Source of the DNA: Polaromonas sp.
Lineage (GTDB): Bacteria; Pseudomonadota; Gammaproteobacteria; Burkholderiales; Burkholderiaceae_C
Assembly: GCF_030689685.1 (NCBI RefSeq)
Contig: NZ_JAUYEY010000027.1
Span: 62,001 to 126,000 of the forward strand
Length of the DNA stretch: 64,000 nt
Direction of reading: 5' to 3'
Within the stretch, counting starts at the first letter, position 1. Each line of letters opens with the position of its first letter. The position numbers were made by a program, and so were the translations under genes. The notes below the pieces were generated by a model, which saw nothing but the letters and a program-made list of their open reading frames with translations, did not search any database and was not told where the DNA came from. Positions 50,535-59,205 of the stretch are shown here, piece by piece.

Positions 50535-52877
50535 ATGAGCAAGCCACACGACCCGGACGAGCCGTATGTTGTGGTCGTGCGTGCTTTATGTGACTTCACT
50601 GCCAAACGCGGTGACCTGGATCTGCGTTTCACCCCGTCACCTTCAGCGCTCGAAGGCATGGCCGGTCACCGCATGGTGGCGCTACGGCGGCCGCCGCACT
50701 ATCAGACCGAACTCAGTCTGAGCGGGGACTACGAGAGTTTGCGCGTGCGTGGCCGCGCCGATGGTTACAACGCCGAAGCAGGGCAGCTTGAAGAAATCAA
50801 GACCTATCGCGGCAACCTGGAAGCCATGCGCGAGAACCACCGGCAACTGCACTGGGCGCAGCTCAAGGTCTATGGCCACCTGCTGTGCAGCCGGGACGGC
50901 TTGCAGCAGATCAAGCTGGCGCTGGTCTATTTCAATGTCACCACGCAGGACGAGACCTTGCTGGTCGAGTCCTGCAGCGCGGAGGACCTGCGGGCGTATT
51001 TCGAGGCGCAGTGCGAAAGCTTTCTGGGCTGGGCAAGGCAGGAGCTGGCGCACCGGGCCGCGCGCAACGAAGCGCTGGCCTTGTTGCCGTTTCCGCATGC
51101 GGCTTTCCGGCCTGGCCAGCGCGAACTGGCCGAGGCGGTCTACAAATCAGCCAGCAGCGGGCGCTGCCTGATGGCGCAGGCACCGACAGGCATTGGCAAA
51201 ACCATAGGCACGCTGTTTCCTTTGCTCAAGGCCTGTCCGTCGCAGCAACTCGACAAGGTGTTTTTTCTCGCGGCCAAGACACCGGGCCGGCAACTGGCGC
51301 TGGATGCGCTGGCGCTGATCAAGACCGCAGCGCCAGCGCTTCCCCTGCGGGTGCTCGAGCTGGTGGCCAAAGGCAAGGCCTGTGAACACCCCGACAAGGC
51401 CTGCCACGGCGAGTCTTGCCCGCTGGCCCAGGGTTTTTATGACCGCTTGCCGGCGGCGCGGCAGGCTGCTGTCGATGCGGCTGCCGCCGCACCCGGTCCG
51501 CTCGACAAAAACGCGCTGCGCGAGGTCGCGCTGGCGCACCAGGTCTGCCCGTATTACCTGGGCCAAGACCTGCTGCACTGGAGCGACGTGGTGGTGGGCG
51601 ACTACAACTATTACTTCGACGTGAACGCCATGCTGCATGCGCAGACGCAGGCCAACCAGTGGCGCGTCTGCGTGCTGGTCGATGAGGCGCACAACCTGGT
51701 CGAACGCGCGCGCAAGATGTATTCGGCCGAGTTGGACCCGGCGCATCTGGCGCTGGCGCGGCAGGCGGCGCCAGTCGACATCAAGCGCGTGCTGGACCGG
51801 CTCAAGCGCAGCTGGTACGACCTGTTCAAGGAGCAGCAGGAGGACTACCAGGTGTATGAAGACGTGCCGCAGGATTTTCGCGGTGCGCTGCAGCAGACAA
51901 GCAGCGCCATCCTCGACCACCTGGCCGACCATCCGTCGGGCATCGCCGCCAGTCTGCAGGACTTCTTTTTCGAGGTGCTGCATTTCTCGCGCATGGCTGA
52001 GCTGCTGGGCGCACATTCGCTGTTCGACATCACTCAGGGTGAGGGCGGGGCGCTGCTGTGCCTGCGCAACATCGTGCCCGCACCTTTTCTGGTGCCGCGT
52101 TTTAGCGCCGCGCGGTCGGCGACGCTGTTCTCCGCGACGCTGAGCCCGGCGGACTATTACAGCGACATGTTGGGCCTGCCTGATGACACCGCCTGGATCG
52201 ACGTGGCCTCGCCCTTCAAAGCCGAGCAGCTCTCGGTGCGGGTGGTGGACGACGTATCGACCCGGTTCCAGCACCGTGAGCACTCGCTGTCCCCGATGGT
52301 GGATCTGATGGCCCGGCAGTACGCGCAGGTGCCCGGCAACTACCTGAGTTTTGTCAGCAGCTTTGACTACCTGCAGCAGCTGGCGGCGCTGTTCAAGGCG
52401 CGGTACCCGGACATCCCGGTCTGGGAGCAGTCGCGCGGCATGGAAGAAAGCGCGAAGAAAGGTTTTCTCGAACGCTTCACGCCAGCTTCAAGCGGCATCG
52501 GTTTTGCAGTGCTTGGTGGCGCGTTTGCCGAGGGCATTGACCTGCCCGGCAAACGCCTGATCGGCGCCTTCATCGCCACGCTGGGCTTGCCGCAGGTCAA
52601 CCCGGTCAACGAGCAGATCAAAGGGCGCATGGAGGCCAGCTTCGGCCAGGGCTACGACTACACCTACCTCTACCCCGGCCTGCAAAAAGTGGTGCAGGCG
52701 GCGGGCCGGGTGATACGCGCCGAATCTGATCGCGGCGTGGTCTACCTGATTGACGACAGGTATGCGGGCGCGCAAGTGCGTGGGCTGTTTCCAGGGTGGT
52801 GGGAGGTGGAGCGCCTGCAGGCACGATTGCCAGATCCCGATGAAGAAAGAAGTCACGCAAGTCGCCCGACACATTGA
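50535..52877 (+). CDS. Rad3/XPD-type (DinG-like) DNA helicase with N-terminal PD-(D/E)XK domain
   Basis: A 780-residue superfamily 2 helicase of the DinG/XPD group. The N-terminal 170 residues have a RecB-like nuclease fold: VRGRADGYNAEAGQLEEIKT with Asp near residue 76 and Glu-x-Lys near 87-89. Then come Walker A MAQAPTGIGKTIGTLFPLL (near 213), cysteines in GKACEHPDKACHGESCPL and QVCPYYLG (about 283-338) that fit an iron-sulfur cluster, DEAH box VDEAHNLVERA (near 381), TLFSATLSP and AAGRVIRAESDRGVVYLID. A LexA box precedes it, so it is likely a damage-induced repair enzyme. It starts 59 bases after cobQ. Confidence 0.88.
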   Translation: MSKPHDPDEPYVVVVRALCDFTAKRGDLDLRFTPSPSALEGMAGHRMVALRRPPHYQTELSLSGDYESLRVRGRADGYNAEAGQLEEIKTYRGNLEAMRENHRQLHWAQLKVYGHLLCSRDGLQQIKLALVYFNVTTQDETLLVESCSAEDLRAYFEAQCESFLGWARQELAHRAARNEALALLPFPHAAFRPGQRELAEAVYKSASSGRCLMAQAPTGIGKTIGTLFPLLKACPSQQLDKVFFLAAKTPGRQLALDALALIKTAAPALPLRVLELVAKGKACEHPDKACHGESCPLAQGFYDRLPAARQAAVDAAAAAPGPLDKNALREVALAHQVCPYYLGQDLLHWSDVVVGDYNYYFDVNAMLHAQTQANQWRVCVLVDEAHNLVERARKMYSAELDPAHLALARQAAPVDIKRVLDRLKRSWYDLFKEQQEDYQVYEDVPQDFRGALQQTSSAILDHLADHPSGIAASLQDFFFEVLHFSRMAELLGAHSLFDITQGEGGALLCLRNIVPAPFLVPRFSAARSATLFSATLSPADYYSDMLGLPDDTAWIDVASPFKAEQLSVRVVDDVSTRFQHREHSLSPMVDLMARQYAQVPGNYLSFVSSFDYLQQLAALFKARYPDIPVWEQSRGMEESAKKGFLERFTPASSGIGFAVLGGAFAEGIDLPGKRLIGAFIATLGLPQVNPVNEQIKGRMEASFGQGYDYTYLYPGLQKVVQAAGRVIRAESDRGVVYLIDDRYAGAQVRGLFPGWWEVERLQARLPDPDEERSHASRPTH

Positions 52878-53014
52878 GGGCGTGACGCCGGGCTTGACGT
52901 GGGAGAAGGTGGTCGTGGTGCGGTCCAGTAGGGGGTGATCCTTCTGTCAGTGCATCAAGGGATGCTGCACCGCAGCAAGCAGGAAGTGTTCCCGCAGGCA
53001 GTACCTGTGCATGC

Positions 53015-53042
53015 TTGACAACAGTATCCATTTGGATACAAT
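53015..53042 (+). promoter_or_regulatory. Promoter with operator for the higBA-like pair
   Basis: -35 TTGACA (53015-53020), 16-base spacer, -10 TACAAT (53037-53042): a textbook sigma70 promoter. The spacer holds the perfect dyad GTATCCA-TT-TGGATAC (53024-53039), placed for repression by the HTH antitoxin. The ATG of the toxin remnant follows at 53049. Confidence 0.65.
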
Positions 53043-53048
53043 TTCACG

Positions 53049-53228
53049 ATGTTTCAAGTCCGCCAGACGCAACAGTTTCAGGACTGGCTCGATGCGCTAA
53101 AGGACCTTCGGGCTCAGGTGCGTATTGTTGCCAGATTGCGTCTTGTCGAAGCCGGTAGCCTGGGCGACTGGAAAGCGCTTGGAGGTGAAGTGTCTGAAAT
53201 GCGGGTCGATGTCGGCCCCGGCCCATGA
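53049..53228 (+). pseudogene. C-terminally truncated HigB-like toxin, 59 aa
   Basis: Translation starts MFQVRQTQQFQDWLDALKDL and continues to VSEMRVDVGPGP, then stops. This equals the first 60 percent of the HigB/Gp49-like addiction-killer family, whose members continue GPGYRVYF and on to about 100 residues with the catalytic basic residues. The missing part includes the active site, so the toxin is probably dead. The antitoxin ATG (53225) overlaps the stop exactly as in the intact operon, which suggests a clean internal deletion rather than decay from the end. Confidence 0.7.
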
Positions 53229-53524
53229 CCACGTCCAAGCCAAAAACCAAACTGCTTGCCTTCGATGCAGCGAGGTACCTGACCGACGATGCCGCTGTTG
53301 CAGAGTACATGACGGCTGTTCTCGAAACCGACAACCCCGATCTTCTGCTTCTTGCGCTTGGCGACATCGCTCGCGCCAGAGGCATGGCGCAAGTTGCCAA
53401 GGATGCCGGTCTTGGAAGAGAAAGCCTGTACAAGGCGTTGGCGCCTGGCGCCAAACCACGGTTCGATACGGTGCTGAAGGTGGCGCGGGCGCTGGGGGTG
53501 AAGCTGACTGCGCAGGTGGCGTAG
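53225..53524 (+). CDS. HigA-like addiction-module antitoxin (HTH)
   Basis: A 99-residue antidote protein of the family that follows HigB/Gp49-type killers. It has an N-terminal arm (FDAARYLTDDAAVAEYMTAV, residues about 13-32), and a C-terminal HTH (MAQVAKDAGLGRESLYKALA, then PRFDTVLKVARALGVKL). It is intact although its toxin is truncated, so it may remain only as a repressor at the dyad upstream. Confidence 0.87.
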   Translation: MTTSKPKTKLLAFDAARYLTDDAAVAEYMTAVLETDNPDLLLLALGDIARARGMAQVAKDAGLGRESLYKALAPGAKPRFDTVLKVARALGVKLTAQVA

Positions 53525-53562
53525 GGTGTTGCGGCTGTGAACGCTCAGAATAGGGGATCTGT

Positions 53563-54183
53563 ATGAAAGCTAGAAAATTCGATCAGCAGTTCGACGAGGG
53601 TGTTGACCTCACTGCGTCGTTGGACGTGTCCAAAGCCCGGCGTGTTTTGCAGGAGCAAAACAGCCCTCTGGTGCAGATCGTTCCCTACGATGAATCATGG
53701 CCTGCGGAGTTCGAAACTGAGCGTTCGCTGCTGCAAAAAGCGCTTGCACCCTGGTTGACTGGCCCCATTGAGCACATCGGAAGCACGGCCGTACCGCTGC
53801 TGCCGGCAAAGCCAATCATCGACATAATGGCTCCGGTACACACGCTTGGGGCGTCGCGCCCGGCAATAGAGGCAGCGGCAAGCGCCGGCTACGTTTACTA
53901 TCCCTACAAAGCAGAAGTCATGCACTGGTTCTGCAAGCCGTCCCCGCATCTTCGAACTCACCACCTACATTTGGTGCCGTTCGCAAGCCCACTCTGGGAA
54001 GAAAGGCTTCGCTTTCGTGATGCCTTGCGCCAGAACTTAGCACTCGCCGCAGAGTATGCTGAACTTAAACTACGACTTGCACAGCAGTTCCGCCTGGACC
54101 GAGAGGCCTACACAGAAGCCAAAGCGCCGTTCGTTCACCGGGTGCTTTCTGAAGTCACTGCGTCAGGCCACAATGCAACGTAA
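53563..54183 (+). CDS. GrpB-family (UPF0157) protein fused to a CopG-type antitoxin N-terminus
   Basis: A 206-residue protein. Residues about 35-200 are a GrpB/UPF0157 domain of the nucleotidyltransferase fold (VQIVPYDESWPAEFETERSL, IEHIGSTAVPLLPAKPIIDI, HLRTHHLHLVPF). Residues 1 to about 28 (MKARKFDQQFDEGVDLTASL, then DVSKARR) instead match the start of CopG-family antitoxins that usually go on with the RHH DNA-binding part, which is missing here. The most likely origin is a deletion joining an antitoxin start to a grpB gene. Whether the chimera is functional is unknown. Confidence 0.75.
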   Translation: MKARKFDQQFDEGVDLTASLDVSKARRVLQEQNSPLVQIVPYDESWPAEFETERSLLQKALAPWLTGPIEHIGSTAVPLLPAKPIIDIMAPVHTLGASRPAIEAAASAGYVYYPYKAEVMHWFCKPSPHLRTHHLHLVPFASPLWEERLRFRDALRQNLALAAEYAELKLRLAQQFRLDREAYTEAKAPFVHRVLSEVTASGHNAT

Positions 54184-54298
54184 CCCTTTTATCGAGCCGA
54201 CGTGCCTTCGGCTCGCCGCTCATGGCAAACATTTTCGATCATTCCCGTAGCCTAAGCTTCGGGCTGATCCCGGTAATCTCATCTGGGATAATCCCCCC

Positions 54299-55393
54299 AT
54301 GAGCGGCAACACCCTAGGCACCCTATTCGCAGTCACCAACTTCGGTGAATCCCACGGCCCGGCCATTGGCTGCGTGATTGATGGCTGCCCGCCGGGCATG
54401 GCGCTCTCCGAGGCGGACATCCAGGTCGAGCTGGACCGGCGCCGTCCCGGCACCAGCAAGTACGTGACGCAGCGCAATGAGCCGGACACGGTCGAAATTC
54501 TTTCAGGTGTCTACGAAGGCAAGACCACCGGCACACCGATCTGCCTGCTGATCAAAAACACCGACCAGCGCAGCAAGGACTACGGTGACATCCTCAACAC
54601 CTTCCGGCCCGGCCATGCCGACTACAGCTATTTGCAGAAATACGGCATCCGCGACCCGCGCGGCGGCGGCCGGGCTTCGGCGCGGCTGACGGCGCCCACC
54701 GTGGCGGCCGGTGCGGTGGCCCGCAAGTGGCTGCTGGAAAAATACGGCACCACCTTTCGCGGCTGCATGACGCAGGTCGGCGACTTGGCGGTTGGTTTCG
54801 AGTCCTGGGAACATGTGCCCCACAACCCTTTCTTCGCGCCGGTTGCCGATGTGTCGGCGCTGGAAGCCTACATGGACGAGTTGCGCAAGGGCGGCGACTC
54901 CTGCGGCGCGCGCATCCGCGTGACCGCCAGCGGCGTGCCGGTGGGCCTGGGTGAGCCGCTGTTCGACAAGCTCGACGCCGACATCGCCTTTGCGATGATG
55001 GGCCTCAATGCGGTCAAGGGCGTGGAAATCGGCGCGGGTTTTGCCAGTGTCACGCAGCGTGGCAGCGCCCATGGCGATTCGCTGTCGCCCGAAGGCTTCG
55101 TGTCCAACAACGCCGGTGGCGTGCTGGGCGGCATCAGCACAGGGCAGGACCTGGAAGTGTCGATTGCCATCAAGCCGACCAGCTCCATCCTGACGCCGCG
55201 CGACTCGATCGACATGGCGGGCCAGCCGACCTCGGTCATCACCAAGGGCCGGCACGACCCCTGCGTCGGCATACGCGCGACGCCGATTGCCGAAGCCCTG
55301 CTGGCGCTTGTGGTGATGGACCACGCCTTGCGGCACCGCGCCCAATGCGGCGACGTGGTCTCGCCGATGCGCGCCATCAACGGCTCGGCCTGA
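54299..55393 (+). CDS. aroC: Chorismate synthase
   Basis: Last step of the shikimate pathway: 5-enolpyruvylshikimate-3-phosphate to chorismate, needing reduced FMN. The 364-residue protein has the family signatures [20 protein letters not shown] (residues about 8-27), [20 protein letters not shown] and [20 protein letters not shown], with the active-site His residues. It starts 115 bases after the GrpB chimera and ends 13 bases before the MFS gene. AroQ of the same pathway is encoded 2.3 kb away. Confidence 0.97.
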   Translation: MSGNTLGTLFAVTNFGESHGPAIGCVIDGCPPGMALSEADIQVELDRRRPGTSKYVTQRNEPDTVEILSGVYEGKTTGTPICLLIKNTDQRSKDYGDILNTFRPGHADYSYLQKYGIRDPRGGGRASARLTAPTVAAGAVARKWLLEKYGTTFRGCMTQVGDLAVGFESWEHVPHNPFFAPVADVSALEAYMDELRKGGDSCGARIRVTASGVPVGLGEPLFDKLDADIAFAMMGLNAVKGVEIGAGFASVTQRGSAHGDSLSPEGFVSNNAGGVLGGISTGQDLEVSIAIKPTSSILTPRDSIDMAGQPTSVITKGRHDPCVGIRATPIAEALLALVVMDHALRHRAQCGDVVSPMRAINGSA

Positions 55394-55406
55394 ATCGGCG
55401 CTGAAC

Positions 55407-56621
55407 ATGCCTGAAACCGCAGCGCGGCGCCGCCAGCTGGTGCCGTTTGCGGCGCTGTCGGCCAGCTACTTCGCCCACATCGGGTTTTTCAACCCCTATT
55501 TGCCGCTGTGGCTCAAGGAGCTGGGCTTCAGCATCATTGCGATCAGCCTGCTGACTTCGGTACAGGCCGCGACGCGCTTGTTTGCACCCTACGGCTGGGG
55601 TGCGCTCAGCGATCACACTGGTGAACGGGTCAAGCTGCTGCGTTACGGCGCAACGGTCGCGCTGATCAGTTCCTGCGGCCTGTGGCTGGACTTTGACGCG
55701 CGTTTCGGCATCTGGTGGCTGGCGGCGGTGCTGCTGGTGATGTTCACCCACACCAGCGCCATGATGCCCATGAGCGAGGCCGCGATGGCGCACTTGATCA
55801 GCCAGGGTGGAGCGTTTGACGCGCGGCGTTACGGCCGGGTACGGCTCTGGGGCTCGCTGGGTTTCCTGGTCACGGTGTTTGCCGCAGGCGCCTGGTTTGA
55901 GTTCTTCGGCATGAGCCATTTCCCGGCCTGGACTTTTTTGTCGCTGCTGGCGGTGACCATCAGCGTCTGGTGCCTGCCCAACCTGAAGGAGGCTGTCAAC
56001 CCGCACGAAGAAAAAATGCCGGTGCTGCCGGTGCTGCGCCAGCGGGCTGTGCAGTGGTTTTTTGCGGCGGCTTTTTTTCATGTGCTGGCGCATATCGGGA
56101 TCTACGTTTTTTTCTCACTCTACCTGGACAGCATTGGTTACAGCAAGGCCATGATAGGTATTCTGTGGGCGGTGTCGGTCATTGTCGAGATCGGCTGGTT
56201 CTATTCCCAGGGCCGCTGGCTGCCGCGTTTCAGTTTGACCGGCTGGCTGGTGATCTGTGCCGCCGCCATGACCTTGCGCATGGGGCTGACGGCCACCTTC
56301 GCCGGTGTGCTGGCCGTGCTGGTGTTTGCGCAGATGCTGCATGCGCTGACCTTTGCAACGCACCACACGGTGTGTATTGCCTTGTTGTCGCACCACTTTC
56401 CCGGGCGGCTGCGCGGGCGCGGCCAGGCGCTGTACGTGGTGGTGGCCTACGGCTTGCCCGGGGTGCTGGGCGGCCTGGCGGGTGGTTTGCTCAGCTCGGT
56501 CTACGGGCTGGGCAGTGTGTACTGGGCCTGCGCGGTCGCCAGCGCCATTGCCACCTTCTGCGCCTGGCGGGCGTGGCGGCTGCAGCGTGGGCTGGATGCT
56601 GCAGCTTCGGTGGCCGCATAA
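55407..56621 (+). CDS. MFS transporter, HcaT/phenylpropionate-permease-like
   Basis: A 404-residue major facilitator with about 12 hydrophobic helices. The opening (ASYFAHIGFFNPYLPLWLKE, residues about 16-35) and GWGALSDHTGERVKLLRYGA, with the MFS loop 2-3 motif, match the 3-phenylpropionate (HcaT) subfamily; YGRVRLWGSLGFLVTVFAAG is also typical. It probably moves an aromatic acid or nucleoside; neighbours give no hint beyond aromatic biosynthesis. It follows aroC by 13 bases and may share its transcript. Confidence 0.85.
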   Translation: MPETAARRRQLVPFAALSASYFAHIGFFNPYLPLWLKELGFSIIAISLLTSVQAATRLFAPYGWGALSDHTGERVKLLRYGATVALISSCGLWLDFDARFGIWWLAAVLLVMFTHTSAMMPMSEAAMAHLISQGGAFDARRYGRVRLWGSLGFLVTVFAAGAWFEFFGMSHFPAWTFLSLLAVTISVWCLPNLKEAVNPHEEKMPVLPVLRQRAVQWFFAAAFFHVLAHIGIYVFFSLYLDSIGYSKAMIGILWAVSVIVEIGWFYSQGRWLPRFSLTGWLVICAAAMTLRMGLTATFAGVLAVLVFAQMLHALTFATHHTVCIALLSHHFPGRLRGRGQALYVVVAYGLPGVLGGLAGGLLSSVYGLGSVYWACAVASAIATFCAWRAWRLQRGLDAAASVAA

Positions 56622-56690
56622 TTTAAGCGTTTTAGGCCTCCAGCCCATACGGGGTGGGCGTAAGCAGCTATAAATTAAATAGCATGACGA
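56621..56690 (-). repeat. Interspersed repeat family A between convergent genes
   Basis: On the minus strand: ATTTATAGCTGCTTACGC, loop CCACCCCGTAT, GGGCTGGAGGCC. The copy lies in the 75-base gap between two convergent genes, and GCCCATACGGGGTGGGC can form a hairpin, so it may serve as a two-way terminator. Confidence 0.7.
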
Positions 56691-56696
56691 AACAAC

Positions 56697-57578
56697 TCAT
56701 GCTTGGCCTTTGTCGCGAAACGGGTTGAACCCTGTGATCAGCGCGGTGGCCGCCAGCACCAGCACGCAGCCCGGTGCCATGCCCCAGGTGACAGGCTCGC
56801 CCAGAAAGATGCCACCCCAGGCCACGCCAAACAGCGGGATCATGAAGGCCGCCGAGGTGGCGGCGCTGGCCGAAATTTCGCGCATCAGGCGCATGCTGAT
56901 CCAGTACATCAGCCCCGAGGTGACCAGGCCCAGCACCGCGACGGCAGCCAGCGCGCCGGTGCTGTAATGCGCCGTCGGAGCCGCCACACCCGCCGGCAAC
57001 AGCAAGATCAGTGTGGCCGCCACATGCACCACCGCCGAGGCGGGCAAGGGCGAATAGGCCATGGTCGCGCGTTTCATCAAAATAGCGCCGAAGCCGTAGG
57101 CGGCCGCAGCCGCTGTGCAGGCCAGCGCGGCCAGCACCACGGGCGGTGTGACGGCGACCGGACCGAGCTGCACCAGCAATGCGACGCCGGCAAAACCGAC
57201 CGCGCAACCGACCAGGCGTCGCGCGCTGAGCCGCTCTTCGCCCGCCGCAGCGGCACCCAGCACGCCGAACAGCGGCGCAGTGGCGTTGAGCACCGCCGAA
57301 TAACCGGCCGGGATCACCAGCGCGGCCCAGTTGAACAGCACAAAAGGCGCGACGACGGTGAGCACGCTGAGCACGGCCAGCCGTGGCCAGGCGTCGCGAC
57401 CCGGCCATGTCTCGCGCAGCACCCGCATCAGCAGCGCCAGCACCACCGCAGCCAGGGCGCAGCGCAGGCCCGCCAGCAGCCAGGGGCCGAGGGCAGGGCT
57501 GGCAATGCGCAGCAGCGGAAACGAGCCGCCCCACAGCGCGGACAGGGCAATCAACTGGAGGAAGTGGCGGGTTTGCAT
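56697..57578 (-). CDS. EamA/DMT-superfamily transporter
   Basis: A 293-residue membrane protein with ten hydrophobic helices in two EamA repeats: the first opens LQLIALSALWGGSFPLLRIA (residues about 8-27), the second LAALACTAAAAAYGFGAILM. DMT permeases export amino acids or small metabolites; the substrate cannot be told from sequence. It converges with the MFS gene across a family A repeat and diverges from aroQ. Confidence 0.88.
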   Translation of the reverse strand: MQTRHFLQLIALSALWGGSFPLLRIASPALGPWLLAGLRCALAAVVLALLMRVLRETWPGRDAWPRLAVLSVLTVVAPFVLFNWAALVIPAGYSAVLNATAPLFGVLGAAAAGEERLSARRLVGCAVGFAGVALLVQLGPVAVTPPVVLAALACTAAAAAYGFGAILMKRATMAYSPLPASAVVHVAATLILLLPAGVAAPTAHYSTGALAAVAVLGLVTSGLMYWISMRLMREISASAATSAAFMIPLFGVAWGGIFLGEPVTWGMAPGCVLVLAATALITGFNPFRDKGQA

Positions 57579-57702
57579 GGGGACCCGTGATTGTGCGCGA
57601 TTCGCCCCGCTCCCACCGTCACGCAGATCCAGGCGGGCGGCCGGACAGCCCCCTAAAATTCAGGCTGGATAATGCCGGTTCACACATTGAAAGCCTGAGT
57701 CC

Positions 57703-58158
57703 ATGAAAACAGTTCTCGTCCTCAACGGTCCCAACCTCAATCTGCTCGGCACGCGCGAGCCCGCTGTCTATGGCGCACAGACGTTGGCCGATGTGGAGGC
57801 CCTGTGCGCCAAAGCCTGCGTCACCCACGGTTTCAAGCTCGACTTTCGCCAGAGCAACCACGAAGGCGCGCTGGTCGACGCCATCCAGGAGGCGGGGCGC
57901 GCCCAGGCGGCCGGTACGCTGGTGGGCGTCGTCCTCAATGCCGGTGCCTACACCCACACCAGCGTGGCGCTGCATGACGCCATCAAGGGCGCTGGCGTGA
58001 CCCTGATCGAGCTGCACATCAGCAACGTCCATGCGCGCGAGGCGTTTCGGCATCATTCCTACATTTCGCCGGCCGCCAGGGCGGTGATGGCCGGCTTCGG
58101 CGTCAAGGGGTATGCCTTGGCAATCGCCGGCTTGGCCGAGTTGGCCCAACCCGCTTGA
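57703..58158 (+). CDS. aroQ: Type II 3-dehydroquinate dehydratase
   Basis: Third step of the shikimate pathway. The 151-residue protein has the type II signature [20 protein letters not shown] (residues about 5-24) with the catalytic Tyr, [18 protein letters not shown], the [18 protein letters not shown] stretch and the His in [20 protein letters not shown]. -10-like AT-rich sequence lies 40-50 bases upstream. Only 30 bases separate it from arfB. Confidence 0.97.
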   Translation: MKTVLVLNGPNLNLLGTREPAVYGAQTLADVEALCAKACVTHGFKLDFRQSNHEGALVDAIQEAGRAQAAGTLVGVVLNAGAYTHTSVALHDAIKGAGVTLIELHISNVHAREAFRHHSYISPAARAVMAGFGVKGYALAIAGLAELAQPA

Positions 58159-58188
58159 CGGGTCTTCTCAAACCTCCCGGGCGCTGAA

Positions 58189-58599
58189 ATGCCGCTGCCG
58201 CTGAAATTTCCGGTGGATGAACGCGAGGTGGAGTTCAGCGCCATCCGGGCCCAGGGTGCGGGCGGGCAAAACGTCAACAAGGTGTCGAGCGCGATTCACC
58301 TGCGCTTTGACATTGCCGCCTCTTCGCTGCCCGACGACATCAAGGGCCGCTTGCTGGCGCTCAGCGACAGCCGGATTACGCTGGAAGGCGTGTTCGTCAT
58401 TAAAGCGCAGCAGCACCGCACGCAAGAGATGAACCGGGCCGATGCCCTGGCGCGGTTGCAGGAAGTGGTTGACAGTGTGGCCCAGCCGCCCAAGCCGCGG
58501 CGCGCCACCAAGCCGACCTATGGCTCGAAGCAGCGGCGCCTGGCCGGAAAAAGCCAGCGCTCGGAGATCAAGGCCTCGCGCGGAAAGGTAGGTGAATGA
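58189..58599 (+). CDS. arfB: Ribosome-rescue peptidyl-tRNA hydrolase ArfB (YaeJ)
   Basis: Frees ribosomes stalled without a stop codon. The 136-residue protein is the catalytic domain of class I release factors alone, with the GGQ motif in IRAQGAGGQNVNKVSSAIHL (residues about 18-37), and a basic C-terminal tail (KPTYGSKQRRLAGKSQRSEI) that reaches into the empty mRNA channel. Length and layout fit ArfB. Confidence 0.94.
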   Translation: MPLPLKFPVDEREVEFSAIRAQGAGGQNVNKVSSAIHLRFDIAASSLPDDIKGRLLALSDSRITLEGVFVIKAQQHRTQEMNRADALARLQEVVDSVAQPPKPRRATKPTYGSKQRRLAGKSQRSEIKASRGKVGE

Positions 58600-58640
58600 G
58601 TGTTTTCAATCGGGTTTCATGGTGATTTATGCTTTTAGCC

Positions 58641-58785
58641 CAATACTGTTCAGCTAAGTCACTCACCCCACGCAGCAATGAAAAAACGTTGCTTTGTCGT
58701 TGCGGCCCCGGACCTGATCCGGGATCCATGGAGTGCGGGTTTCCGGACCGGGTCCGGGACAGACTCTGCCCGCAATCACAAGTAA
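58641..58785. mobile_element. Truncated copy of the MITE-like element
   Basis: Starts CCAATACTGTTCAGCTAAG like the left end of the element at 30332 and repeats its inside (CTGATCCGGGATCCATGGA, CCGGGTCCGGGACAGACTCTG, CCCGCAATCACAAG), but the right inverted repeat is absent. It runs into the 3' end of hicB, whose last codons and stop lie within it. Confidence 0.65.
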
Positions 58786-58982
58786 AACTTTTTGCTACTG
58801 ATCGCTACAGGACGCGACCCACTCTGTTCAAGGCGCTCGGCCAGGGCACGAAGGGCAAGCACTTCCGCCTTCGCCATGGCGTCGTCGGCAGTCTTGCCGT
58901 AGCACAGGACACCAGGAAGCTGCGGCACCTCAGCGATCCAGCGGCCATCGACTTCTTCCTCGCACTCGATGCTGAAATTCAT
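58776..58982 (-). CDS. hicB: Orphan HicB-like antitoxin, 68 aa
   Basis: Shows the partial RNase H fold of HicB antitoxins: MNFSIECEEEVDGRWIAEVP (residues 1-20), QLPGVLCYGKTADDAMAKAE and ALRALAERLE. I chose the ATG at 58982; upstream in-frame sequence looks non-coding. No hicA toxin is present on either side (58983-59205 shows no gene), and there is no C-terminal HTH/RHH domain. The stop lies inside the adjacent mobile-element remnant, so the original C-terminus may have been lost. Confidence 0.75.
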   Translation of the reverse strand: MNFSIECEEEVDGRWIAEVPQLPGVLCYGKTADDAMAKAEVLALRALAERLEQSGSRPVAISSKKFYL

Positions 58983-59205
58983 GATTGATTTCCGTGGGGA
59001 AATAAGCGAAATTGTAACGCGCCATGCTCTGTGACGCCGAACGTCCACGTCCACCAGCGAGTGCGCACTGCGGATTGAGTGGGCGGTCAAGAATCGCTGC
59101 ACTTTTGACGATTGAGGTGCGCTCGCCGATGCTTGGTTTCAAAGCTATCAGGCAGGCGACGACAGACAGAAACAGGCAAATGCAACTGGATGCAGGCAAA
59201 GACGA

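Noticed and set aside
52839-52938. Short frame MKKEVTQVARHIEGVTPGLT and on after the helicase
   Set aside because: Overlaps the helicase end, has no ribosome site that I can defend and no recognised family.
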